Assembly (NCBI RefSeq): GCF_900450765.1
Contig: NZ_UGGU01000003.1
Coordinates: forward strand, 1,302,001 to 1,366,000
DNA from: Fusobacterium necrogenes
Lineage (GTDB): Bacteria > Fusobacteriota > Fusobacteriia > Fusobacteriales > Fusobacteriaceae
Length of the DNA stretch: 64,000 nucleotides
Direction: 5' to 3'
A program made the translations under genes and the position numbers. Below the pieces are notes generated by a model. The model worked only from the letters and a program-made list of their open reading frames with translations, did not search any database and was not told where the DNA came from. Below are positions 18,601 to 26,204 of this stretch, in pieces; the first letter of the stretch is position 1; each line of letters begins with the position of its first letter.

Positions 18601-19711
18601 ATATTTCCTCTATTAATCTATCTATTATTTGTTTCATTTCAAAAAAATTAAATGTGTTGATATCAATCTCATCATATTTACTTTTTTTATCTTCACAAAA
18701 AATAACATTAGTTCCCTCCGTTAAAGGTGCCCATACTAAATGATCTACACCAAAATTTCCACCATTAGGAGGGTATACAGATATATTTCTTTTCTTTAAT
18801 GCGGATGCTATATGGACAATTGAAGTATCTGGAGTTATTACTAAATCTGAAATTGCAATTAAATTAATACTATCTTTTATATTTTTTATTTTGTTTGGAA
18901 TAAGAATATTTTCATACTGTCTTAGCTCTTCTAACTCCTTATATCTATCTCCATAGTATAATAAAATAATTTTTACTCTATATTTTTTTAGATATTCTAT
19001 TATTTTTCTTAATGTTGATAAGGAAAATGTTTTATGTTTACTAGCTCCATAAGGATTTAAAATCACTATTTTTTCACCTTTTGTTACTATCTCCTCAATA
19101 TTTATATTTTTATAAGGTAGATCATAATTTAAGTTAATATTATCCATTATCCCCAGCTTTTTTAAATACGCAGCGTATCTCTTAGTTATATGATCATTCC
19201 ATTTAAAATCTTCATTACTATTAATACTTAAATCAAATAAATTCCAATTTTTTTTATCTAATCCTATATTGAATCTACAATTACATAATTTTATAAACAT
19301 CATTGAATTAACTCTCAACATTTCAGAAAAATCAATTAATAAATCATATCTTTTTTCTCTTATTTCCTTAGCTAATTTTTTTATTTTAATAGTATTTTTC
19401 TCATATATATATATATCATCTACATTTTTATTTTCATCTATTATATCTTTATTAGATTCCCTTGCTACAACCCCTATTTTTATATTAGGATATCTTTTTT
19501 TTATTTCCCTAAACATCAATGTATTTATTACCATATCTCCAATTTTACCATCATATCTTAAAAATAAAATTGACTTGATATTATTATTATCTATAAATTT
19601 TTCTAATACTATATTTTCTTTTTTATTTTTTCTATCCCAGTAAAACTTTCCTAATTTCAATCTTTTTTCTCTTAAGAAACTTTTTACTGCTCTATTCAAT
19701 TTTTTTATCAT
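18587..19711 (-). CDS. Glycosyltransferase family 9 (heptosyltransferase-like), copy B
   Basis: A 374-residue GT9 enzyme. The N-terminal FLRYDGKIGDMVINTLMFREIKK is the classic WaaC/WaaF-type opening, and DLVITPDTSIVHIASALKKRNI holds the D-T-x-x-x-H-x-A donor-binding motif. It lies directly upstream of the heptose kinase-like gene, which fits an inner-core heptosyltransferase followed by phosphorylation. It is considerably diverged from copy A at 13970-15001, so the two probably act at different positions. Confidence 0.85.
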   Translation of the reverse strand: MIKKLNRAVKSFLREKRLKLGKFYWDRKNKKENIVLEKFIDNNNIKSILFLRYDGKIGDMVINTLMFREIKKRYPNIKIGVVARESNKDIIDENKNVDDIYIYEKNTIKIKKLAKEIREKRYDLLIDFSEMLRVNSMMFIKLCNCRFNIGLDKKNWNLFDLSINSNEDFKWNDHITKRYAAYLKKLGIMDNINLNYDLPYKNINIEEIVTKGEKIVILNPYGASKHKTFSLSTLRKIIEYLKKYRVKIILLYYGDRYKELEELRQYENILIPNKIKNIKDSINLIAISDLVITPDTSIVHIASALKKRNISVYPPNGGNFGVDHLVWAPLTEGTNVIFCEDKKSKYDEIDINTFNFFEMKQIIDRLIEEIYDER

Positions 19712-19730
19712 CTTTCACCTTCAAATAATT

Positions 19731-20651
19731 TTAAAGTATCTTTTTTACAATTTGCTTATTATAAATATCCTCAAGCTTACTATCTTGAATTTGCTTTTCT
19801 ACAACACCTGTAACTTCATTTACACTTTTATTTGGCAAATCAATTTTTTGAGTAGCTCCTGCTAAATACCATTCAAACTCTATATCCATATGCCCAACAT
19901 CTAAGGCTTGATATCCTAATTTACAAAAATCATATGCCAAAACAGTTGCAGTAGGTCCAAGGGCAATTAACAATAACACATCTTGTGAATAGTTATTCTT
20001 TACCTCTTCTAATATTTCATTGTATTTTGAAAAACTATCTCTTGCTGGTAGGATTATTCTTCTTATTCTTTTAGATTTTTTCAATAGTTCATTTCCTAAT
20101 CCAAATCTTGTATTTTCACCTTCTAAAATTAAAATATCTTTATTTTCAAAATAATTTTTTAGTTTTTCAATAACTTTAATATTTTTAGTTTTTTCTAGAT
20201 ATGGCATATAAAATCTACTAATCATAGCATCATAATAAACCTTATTTTTATCTAGAATTTTATCTAAATATTTCTTTTTTTGGAAATAATATTTACTCCA
20301 ATACCATCCATCTCCCTTTATTAAATCATCAACTTTAATAAGTGGAGTCGGGATTGCTACCAAATGATTTTCTAAACTTGAGTTTAAGACCTCAAATAAT
20401 TTTTTTGATAAAATAGAGTCATATTCCTGAAAACTGATATTTTTAGGAGAAATAATCATAGAAAATTCTCCATCTCCATATCTACTTATAGAATAACCTT
20501 GCAAAATTTTTTCTACAGTTTCCTCTTTATCTCTTATATTCCACCTTTTATCCCCTAAATTATTACTTAACATAAACTTATTTAGGTTCCAATACATACT
20601 CTTTTTTCCATCTCTGAAGAATTTTCTTATTGACTTAAATATATTTTTCAT
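19731..20651 (-). CDS. GT-D fold glycosyltransferase (DUF1792 family)
   Basis: A 306-residue protein with the DUF1792/GT-D glycosyltransferase signatures SRYGDGEFSMI near residue 50 and LLIALGPTATVLAYDF followed by YQALDVGHMDIEFEWYL near the C-terminus. Characterised members transfer glucose in streptococcal adhesin glycosylation; in an LPS locus it more likely adds a sugar to the core or O-unit. The start is placed at ATG 20651, which has a GGAGG site 6 bases upstream, rather than the in-frame ATG at 20678. It is the first gene of the 13-gene locus. Confidence 0.8.
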   Translation of the reverse strand: MKNIFKSIRKFFRDGKKSMYWNLNKFMLSNNLGDKRWNIRDKEETVEKILQGYSISRYGDGEFSMIISPKNISFQEYDSILSKKLFEVLNSSLENHLVAIPTPLIKVDDLIKGDGWYWSKYYFQKKKYLDKILDKNKVYYDAMISRFYMPYLEKTKNIKVIEKLKNYFENKDILILEGENTRFGLGNELLKKSKRIRRIILPARDSFSKYNEILEEVKNNYSQDVLLLIALGPTATVLAYDFCKLGYQALDVGHMDIEFEWYLAGATQKIDLPNKSVNEVTGVVEKQIQDSKLEDIYNKQIVKKIL

Positions 20652-20693
20652 TTTTTCCTCCAAAGTCTTCCCCATCAACTTTATCTATATTAA

Positions 20694-20702
20694 ATTATAC
20701 CA
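20694..20702 (-). promoter_or_regulatory. Extended -10 promoter of the LPS operon
   Basis: The minus strand reads TGGTATAAT, a perfect TATAAT with the TGn extension, about 45 bases upstream of the first LPS gene. No good -35 is seen, as expected for an extended -10 promoter. Confidence 0.6.
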
Positions 20703-20741
20703 AATTTTCATTAAATTTTATACACTATTTTTGAAATTATA

Positions 20742-20750
20742 TGCTATTAT
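20742..20750 (+). promoter_or_regulatory. Extended -10 promoter of the lipid kinase gene
   Basis: TGCTATTAT (TGn plus TATTAT) lies 33 bases before the start codon at 20784, divergent from the LPS operon promoter, which is about 40 bases away. Confidence 0.45.
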
Positions 20751-20783
20751 ATAAGGAGTTAATAACAAGTAGTGAGGTACAAC

Positions 20784-21662
20784 ATGAAAAAAGTTAAATT
20801 TATATATAATCCTTTTTCCGGAGAAGGAATAATTGTAAAGAATCTAGATATAATTATAAATAAATACCAAACCAAAGGTTTTACAATAATCCCATTTAGA
20901 ATTTCTAATGAACAAAATTTAAAAGAAGCATTTTTTGATATAGATAACTCTTACCATCATATTCTAGTAGCTGGTGGTGACGGAACTATCAACCAAATTA
21001 TAAATTTGATAAAACATAATAATATTGATATCCCACTTGCTTTACTCCCAGCAGGAACAGCAAATGACTTTGCTAAATATATTGGAATGTCGTCTAATAT
21101 AGAAGAATCTTGTAATAAAATTCTCTCTGGAAAAGTAAAAAAAATAGACTTAGGTAAGGCTAATGATAAATATTTTATCAATGTATTTAGTTTTGGTCTT
21201 TTTACAGATATTTCTCAAAAAACACCTACACAACTAAAAAATAATTTGGGTAAATTAGCTTACTACCTTAATGGCATAAAAGAACTCCCTTCTTTTAGAA
21301 AACTGGATATTAAAGTCATATCTGATGAATTCTTTTATGAAGGAAATGCTCTTATTTTTTTTACATTTAATGGACGTACCGCTGGAAATATAAATATCTC
21401 TTATAAAAGTGAAATAAATGATGGTCTCTTAGATATTATAATTGTAAAAGGAGATAATATTCGTTCAACTATATTATCACTTCTTGAATTTCTCAGATCT
21501 GAACATCTTGAAAAACCTAAAGATATTATTCACTTTAAAAGCTCAGACTTTATAGTTGAGTACTCTGACTTTAAACTAAATAGTGATATTGATGGTGAAA
21601 TAGGTCCTATTTCTCCTATACATGTTACTTGTGTTAAAAACGGATTGAAGATTATTTATTAA
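20784..21662 (+). CDS. Diacylglycerol kinase family lipid kinase (YegS/DgkB-like)
   Basis: A 292-residue member of the DAGK catalytic family, which phosphorylates diacylglycerol or related lipids at the membrane. The nucleotide-binding VAGGDGTINQIIN and LPAGTANDFAKYI motifs are both present, and the N-terminus KVKFIYNPFSGEG is typical. The start is at ATG 20784; the in-frame GTG at 20772 is within the GTGAGGT ribosome binding site. It is divergent from the LPS operon and upstream of murI, so a role in recycling lipids released by envelope synthesis is plausible. Confidence 0.87.
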   Translation: MKKVKFIYNPFSGEGIIVKNLDIIINKYQTKGFTIIPFRISNEQNLKEAFFDIDNSYHHILVAGGDGTINQIINLIKHNNIDIPLALLPAGTANDFAKYIGMSSNIEESCNKILSGKVKKIDLGKANDKYFINVFSFGLFTDISQKTPTQLKNNLGKLAYYLNGIKELPSFRKLDIKVISDEFFYEGNALIFFTFNGRTAGNINISYKSEINDGLLDIIIVKGDNIRSTILSLLEFLRSEHLEKPKDIIHFKSSDFIVEYSDFKLNSDIDGEIGPISPIHVTCVKNGLKIIY

Positions 21663-21731
21663 TTCTTTCATCTTAAATAATATTTATATACTTTATTTTT
21701 TTTTACTTTTATAGTAGAATTTACGTAAGTG

Positions 21732-21760
21732 CTATAGTTCTAAATCCATATAGACTATAG
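21732..21760 (+). repeat. Inverted repeat upstream of murI
   Basis: CTATAGT (21732-21738) and ACTATAG (21754-21760) form a 7-bp stem with a 15-base loop, ending 30 bases before the murI start. A short T-rich run follows. It could be a weak attenuator or an operator. Confidence 0.4.
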
Positions 21761-21790
21761 TATTATTTTTATCATAGGAGGATGTACTTA

Positions 21791-22576
21791 ATGACAAATA
21801 AACAGAGCATAGGAATTTTTGATTCTGGAGTAGGTGGAACTACGATTCTAAAAGAAATATTGAGTATCCTTCCACATGAAAATATACTTTATTATGGTGA
21901 TAGTAAAAACTCTCCATATGGTCAAAAAAATACTCAAGAGATTAAAGATTTATGTTATAAAATTTTAGATTTTTTTATGGAAAAAAATTGTAAAGTAGTA
22001 GTCATAGCCTGTAATACAGCCACAGCCGCTGCTCTTGAGTCTTTGAAGAAAAGATACCCCATACCAATAATAGGTGTTATAAATGCTGGAGTAAAAGAAG
22101 CATTAAAGCTTACAAAAAATAAAAATATAGCTATTTTAGCTACCCCTTTTACTGTCTCATCAAGAGCGTACATAAAAGAATTGACAAAATTTTCAACAAA
22201 TATATTAATTTCTCAAGAGGGATGTCCAGAATTTTCTACAATGATAGAAATAGGATGGGAAAAATTTAAAAATAGAGAAGAATTATTAAAACAACATATT
22301 AGTAAACTTTCTAAAGAAGCAGATACTCTAATTTTAGGCTGTACCCATTACCCTCTCATTAGAAAAGATATTGAAAAACAATTTTCTGGAAACATAGTTG
22401 ATCCTGCAGTAGAAACTGCTTTAGAGTTATTTAATCTACTTAAATTCAATAATAATTTAAATAATTCTGATAGTTCAGGGGATTTAAATTTCTTTATCTC
22501 TGGAGATAAAAATTCTTTTAAAATAATTGCTGAAAAATTTTTAGGTTTAAAAATCAACAATATATATTCAATTTAA
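21791..22576 (+). CDS. murI: Glutamate racemase
   Basis: MurI makes D-glutamate for peptidoglycan stem peptides. The 261-residue protein has IGIFDSGVGGTT, YYGDSKNSPYG, the first catalytic cysteine in VIACNTATAAALE and the second in LGCTHYPLI, all as expected. The start is ATG 21791, 9 bases after AGGAGG (21776-21781); the ATG at 21782 directly abuts the ribosome binding site and is unlikely. It ends at a perfect palindromic terminator. Confidence 0.94.
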   Translation: MTNKQSIGIFDSGVGGTTILKEILSILPHENILYYGDSKNSPYGQKNTQEIKDLCYKILDFFMEKNCKVVVIACNTATAAALESLKKRYPIPIIGVINAGVKEALKLTKNKNIAILATPFTVSSRAYIKELTKFSTNILISQEGCPEFSTMIEIGWEKFKNREELLKQHISKLSKEADTLILGCTHYPLIRKDIEKQFSGNIVDPAVETALELFNLLKFNNNLNNSDSSGDLNFFISGDKNSFKIIAEKFLGLKINNIYSI

Positions 22577-22598
22577 TAAAATATCTAGACAAAGTAAT

Positions 22599-22622
22599 AA
22601 AGGCACTTTTAAAAGTGCCTTT
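22599..22622. terminator. Bidirectional terminator between murI and hbpS-like gene
   Basis: A perfect 24-base palindrome, AAAGGCACTTTT followed at once by AAAAGTGCCTTT, lies between the converging genes. Either strand gives a stable hairpin ending in T residues. Confidence 0.8.
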
Positions 22623-22661
22623 ATTATAAGAGGAATAAAATAGTTTTTAAAATCTTACTAT

Positions 22662-23138
22662 TTATTTTAATAAGGATTTCGCTTTTTCTATTCCTACCAT
22701 TCCCAACTTCTCGTCAAGCGCTCCAGATGGCGCTCCTCCTACTCCTACTGCTCCTATTATTTCATCTCCAACTTTAATTGGTAATCCTCCTCCTAAAGTC
22801 GTTGTATTTTCTATTTGTAATAAACTCGGAACATTTTCTACCCTGCTTGCAAATTCGGTAGTTGGAATCTTAAATGCCAATGAAGTAAAAGCCTTTTTTT
22901 CAGCTGTATCTAAAGTATGAATACCTGCATTATCTCCTTTTACACTTAAAACTGGAAACCCTCCTCTATCTAAAACAACAACTGATACATTTACATTTTC
23001 TTTTTTTGATTCATTCAAAATTTCAAATGCTATCTTATGAGCAATTTCTAAATTAATATTCTTCTGCTCTTCTACTTGTGCAAACAAACTACTTCCTAGG
23101 ACTGCTCCTCCCAATACCATGCCTAACATCTTTTTCAT
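22662..23138 (-). CDS. Exported GlcG/HbpS family protein
   Basis: A 158-residue protein with an N-terminal signal peptide (MKKMLGMVLGGAVLGSSLFAQ) followed by a GlcG/HbpS domain. Family features are VVVLDRGGFPVLSVKGDNAG, TAEKKAFTSLAF and the C-terminal GGLPIKVGDEIIGAVGVGGAPSG. Characterised HbpS-type members bind haem or respond to oxidative stress; others have unknown ligands. It lies 33 bases after the Msr fusion gene and is probably cotranscribed with it and ccdA, which fits a periplasmic redox or haem function. The ligand is not evident from sequence. Confidence 0.78.
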   Translation of the reverse strand: MKKMLGMVLGGAVLGSSLFAQVEEQKNINLEIAHKIAFEILNESKKENVNVSVVVLDRGGFPVLSVKGDNAGIHTLDTAEKKAFTSLAFKIPTTEFASRVENVPSLLQIENTTTLGGGLPIKVGDEIIGAVGVGGAPSGALDEKLGMVGIEKAKSLLK

Positions 23139-23171
23139 TTTCTTTCACCTCTTTTTTTAATCTTATTTATT

Positions 23172-24662
23172 TTATTCTTTTACAAGTGAAATTAAATATC
23201 CATATCCCTCTTTTTCCATCTCAGAAAGTGGTATAAAATTTAATGCTCCACTATTTATACAATATCTTAATCCACCCTTATCTTTTGGTCCATCTTCAAA
23301 TACATGTCCTAAATGTGCATCTCCACTTCTACTTCTTACTTCTGTTCTTACCATATTAAAACTTTTATCTGTATGATAAGTTACAACTTCTGGTACAATT
23401 GGTTTAGTAAAACTAGGCCATCCACACATAGAATTATATTTATCTGTTGATGAAAATAATGGCTCTCCTGTAGTTATGTCAACATATATTCCAGGCTCAA
23501 AAAAATTCCAATATTCATTTGAAAAAGCTCTCTCTGTATCATTCAATTGTGTTATTCTATATTCTTTCTCTGAAAGTTTTGCTCTTAATTCTTTATCAGA
23601 TAATTTTGGATATTTTTTAGGATCAATTATTATATCATTTGCTTTATCTAAATCTATATGACAATATCCATTTGGATTTTTTTTCAAATAATCTTGATGA
23701 TATTCTTCTGCTAGATAAAAATTCTCTAATGATTTATTCTCTATTACAACCTTCTTCTTATATTTTTTTTGTAGATTATCTAAGGCTTCTGTTACAATTT
23801 TTTCATCATTTTTATCAGTATAGTATATTCCAGTTCTATATTGTGTTCCTCTATCATTTCCTTGCTTATTCAAACTTGTAGGATCTACTATTCTAAAATA
23901 ATACTCTAATAAGGTTTCAAGAGATAATTTTGAACTATCATATGTTACTTTTACAGTTTCTGCATGCCCTGTCTTTCTATATATAACATCTTCGTAACTA
24001 GGATTAGCTGTTTTTCCGTTAGCATATCCTGAAACTGCATCTATTACTCCATATATTCTCTCCATGTAGGCTTCTACTCCCCAAAAACATCCCCCAGCTA
24101 GATAAATCTCTTTTATATTTTCTTTTTGAACAGCCGAGTTTTGCTCTATCAAAACTTTCTGTTCTTTAATCTCTTCTTTCTTTTCTTCTAATCCAAAAAA
24201 CTTCAAAACATTACTCTTAGGAAGTTGTCCAGGAACTACATTTTTTATCTTAGCATTTTCATCTATAAAAATTCCTGTCGGATACGCTCTTATTCTTGCT
24301 AATTTCTGTATTTCACCTTTTTCATCTAATAATACTTTTATATTCTTATATCCCAATGACTTGTACCAATTTTTAAATTCATCTGCTTTCATTTCCCCTG
24401 CTTTTCCAGGAAAAACAACAGTCACTATTTCTATTCTATCTTCTTCTTTAGTGAACTCATCTAACTCCTCTAATGATGAAAGACAAATAGGACACCAAGA
24501 AGCCCAAGCTTTTAAATAAGTCTTTTTTTCTTTTGAAAAATTATATTCTTTTCCATCTATATCTTTTAACTTCAATTTGCTTAAATCTATATCTTTTGCA
24601 AAACTTGCAACTCCTCCTAAAACAAACATAAATAATAAAAATAATTTGTAGATATGTTTCAT
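23172..24662 (-). CDS. msrAB: Exported thioredoxin-MsrA-MsrB fusion (peptide methionine sulfoxide reductase)
   Basis: A 496-residue protein that repairs both S- and R-methionine sulfoxide outside the cytoplasm. Order: signal peptide (about 1-22); thioredoxin-like domain with WASWCPIC near residue 60; MsrA domain from about 190, catalytic [10 protein letters not shown]; MsrB domain from about 370 with SMCGWPSF (resolving cysteine) and RYCINSGAL (catalytic cysteine). The zinc-binding CxxC pairs found in some MsrB are absent. The same architecture is known from Neisseria PilB. ATG 24662 is chosen as start because the in-frame GTG at 24671 lies inside the GAGGTGAG ribosome binding site. CcdA directly upstream supplies the electrons. 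Confidence 0.93.
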   Translation of the reverse strand: MKHIYKLFLLFMFVLGGVASFAKDIDLSKLKLKDIDGKEYNFSKEKKTYLKAWASWCPICLSSLEELDEFTKEEDRIEIVTVVFPGKAGEMKADEFKNWYKSLGYKNIKVLLDEKGEIQKLARIRAYPTGIFIDENAKIKNVVPGQLPKSNVLKFFGLEEKKEEIKEQKVLIEQNSAVQKENIKEIYLAGGCFWGVEAYMERIYGVIDAVSGYANGKTANPSYEDVIYRKTGHAETVKVTYDSSKLSLETLLEYYFRIVDPTSLNKQGNDRGTQYRTGIYYTDKNDEKIVTEALDNLQKKYKKKVVIENKSLENFYLAEEYHQDYLKKNPNGYCHIDLDKANDIIIDPKKYPKLSDKELRAKLSEKEYRITQLNDTERAFSNEYWNFFEPGIYVDITTGEPLFSSTDKYNSMCGWPSFTKPIVPEVVTYHTDKSFNMVRTEVRSRSGDAHLGHVFEDGPKDKGGLRYCINSGALNFIPLSEMEKEGYGYLISLVKE

Positions 24663-24674
24663 TTTTCTCACCTC

Positions 24675-25325
24675 TTATAAAAAAATATTCAATTGATTAA
24701 AAATAAGTAAGACTCCCATTATTATAATAATTATTCCACCAATTTTTTTAATCTTTTCTAAATATTTCTTTAAAAATGATAATTTTTCAAAAAAATATTT
24801 AGACGATAAAGATATAATTAAAAAAGGTGTTGCTAATCCCATAACATATACCATCATTAAAAAACTTGCATAAAAAATATTTTCTCTATTTCCTGCTACA
24901 AATAAGATGGAAGCTAGAATTGGCCCGATACATGGAGTCCATCCTAAACTGAATCCGAATCCTAAAAGATAACTTTCAATTACACCTCCTCGTCCACTTT
25001 CTATTTGTAACATTTTTGTTCTTTCTAAAAATGGTATTTTTAAAATCTCGCTTTGAATTAATCCGAAGAAAATAATTATTATTCCACTAGAAATTCTAAA
25101 ATAACTACTTGCTAAAATATTTCCTAAAAGGCCAGCTCCAAATCCTAATAGTATAAAAGCCGTAGACAAGCCTAAAATAAAAAATATTGTCTTGATTATT
25201 GAAGTTTTTCCTCCTGTGCTTAAAATTCCAAAATAAATAGGTAATATTGGAAAAATACAAGGAGAAAAAAATGAAAGAAGTCCTGCTATATAAGCATAAC
25301 TATATAATATCTCATCTCCTATCAT
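24675..25325 (-). CDS. ccdA: Thiol:disulfide interchange membrane protein CcdA
   Basis: CcdA moves reducing equivalents from cytoplasmic thioredoxin across the inner membrane to exported thioredoxin-like domains. The 216-residue protein has six hydrophobic segments and the conserved cysteines in SFFSPCIFPILP and GWTPCIGPILAS. It lies 12 bases upstream of the exported Msr fusion, so its natural partner is that protein's N-terminal thioredoxin domain. Start 25325 follows AAAGGAGG, and a consensus promoter lies at 25371-25399. Confidence 0.92.
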   Translation of the reverse strand: MIGDEILYSYAYIAGLLSFFSPCIFPILPIYFGILSTGGKTSIIKTIFFILGLSTAFILLGFGAGLLGNILASSYFRISSGIIIIFFGLIQSEILKIPFLERTKMLQIESGRGGVIESYLLGFGFSLGWTPCIGPILASILFVAGNRENIFYASFLMMVYVMGLATPFLIISLSSKYFFEKLSFLKKYLEKIKKIGGIIIIIMGVLLIFNQLNIFL

Positions 25326-25370
25326 AACTCTAGCCTCCTTTCCAAATTTAAATATTACTTATTTAGTATA

Positions 25371-25399
25371 ATATTATCATACTTTAAAATTAATTTCAA
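25371..25399 (-). promoter_or_regulatory. Promoter of the ccdA-msrAB-hbpS operon
   Basis: On the minus strand TTGAAA (25394-25399) and TAATAT (25371-25376) are 17 bases apart, about 45 bases upstream of the ccdA start. Confidence 0.65.
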
Positions 25400-25412
25400 T
25401 ATAAAATAGTAA

Positions 25413-25451
25413 TTGTTACAAATATTTAACAAAATTTTTCAAAATTTGTTA
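25413..25451. promoter_or_regulatory. Array of TTGTTA/TAACAA half-sites between divergent redox operons
   Basis: TTGTTA (25413-25418), TAACAA (25427-25432) and TTGTTA (25446-25451) alternate in orientation. The second pair is the centre of a near-perfect palindrome, with 8-base arms TTAACAAA / TTTGTTAA. It lies just upstream of the ccdA -35 and between two oppositely oriented operons, as an operator would. Confidence 0.4.
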
Positions 25452-25587
25452 ACTTTCTAAGTTCTTCTATTTTAATTGTCTACTAATATTTTTATAATAA
25501 CTCTTATTTTAATCTGCCATATTTAGGCCACATTTAATTGATAATATTTCCTTCGTACGAAAATATTTTAATTCAATAGGAGGAAAA

Positions 25588-25971
25588 ATGAAAATAAAAA
25601 AATCAATTCTTACAATATTTCTATTCAGCAATTCTATATTAGCTCTAGGTAATTATATTGATATGAAGGAGTATAGAAAATTAAAAATATTTTTAAAAGA
25701 AGAACAACAAACAACTTTTAATAATTTAATGAAAAATCTAGAATTTGCTATTAATACTTTAGATAGGAAATTAAAATTAGCTCAAAATAAAAAAGAAGTA
25801 ACAACATTAGAAGATAAAAAAGATGCTTTAATAAAAAAGAAAAATGAAATAATAAAAAAACTCTATATAAATATTTTGGAACATCCTGAAAATTATACAA
25901 AAGCTGCTATGGATTTAAAAGAAAATATTAATAAACTAGTTGATTCTTATTCAGAGGTGAAAGAAAAATGA
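25588..25971 (+). CDS. Small exported coiled-coil protein
   Basis: I do not recognise this 127-residue protein. A signal peptide (KSILTIFLFSNSILALG) is followed by an almost entirely helical, lysine- and glutamate-rich chain with heptad-like spacing over residues 40-95, so it is probably a periplasmic helical hairpin or coiled coil, perhaps of the Spy/CpxP type in shape. It starts after AGGAGG and overlaps the next small gene by four bases (ATGA), and the multicopper oxidase follows, so it may be part of a metal- or stress-response unit. Confidence 0.65.
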   Translation: MKIKKSILTIFLFSNSILALGNYIDMKEYRKLKIFLKEEQQTTFNNLMKNLEFAINTLDRKLKLAQNKKEVTTLEDKKDALIKKKNEIIKKLYINILEHPENYTKAAMDLKENINKLVDSYSEVKEK

Positions 25972-26171
25972 TTTTATTGGTTATTATCTTGGTATTACTT
26001 TATATTTTTTCTAGAAAGAAATGTAATTGTGAAAATTCTCAATCTATTGGAAATATAATTTTCACTATATTAATAATCTTAGTTATTATCTATATATTAG
26101 GAAATTTATTTCATCTTCCTTTTATCTTTGGACCTAGATTTAACTTATTTAGAATTTTTAATTGCTTTTAA
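25968..26171 (+). CDS. Small two-helix membrane protein
   Basis: This 67-residue protein has a hydrophobic N-terminal helix (LLVIILVLLYIFS), a short polar loop with a CNCE motif, and a second hydrophobic segment (IIFTILIILVIIYILGNLF). No family is recognised. It overlaps the preceding gene by four bases and ends 33 bases before the multicopper oxidase, so all three are probably cotranscribed. The Cys-x-Cys in the loop could bind a metal, but this is only a suggestion. Confidence 0.55.
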   Translation: MILLVIILVLLYIFSRKKCNCENSQSIGNIIFTILIILVIIYILGNLFHLPFIFGPRFNLFRIFNCF

Positions 26172-26204
26172 TCATCAAAATATTATATTACTAAAGGAGA
26201 ATTT

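Noticed and set aside
20652-20783. Possible riboswitch in the divergent LPS/lipid kinase intergenic region
   Set aside because: Only 131 bases with two promoters; no conserved stem pattern could be made out.
25552-25561. Palindrome TTCGTACGAA upstream of the small exported protein gene
   Set aside because: The perfect part is only 10 bases and the flanks do not continue the symmetry, so it is not enough to call an operator; it differs from the CopY consensus.
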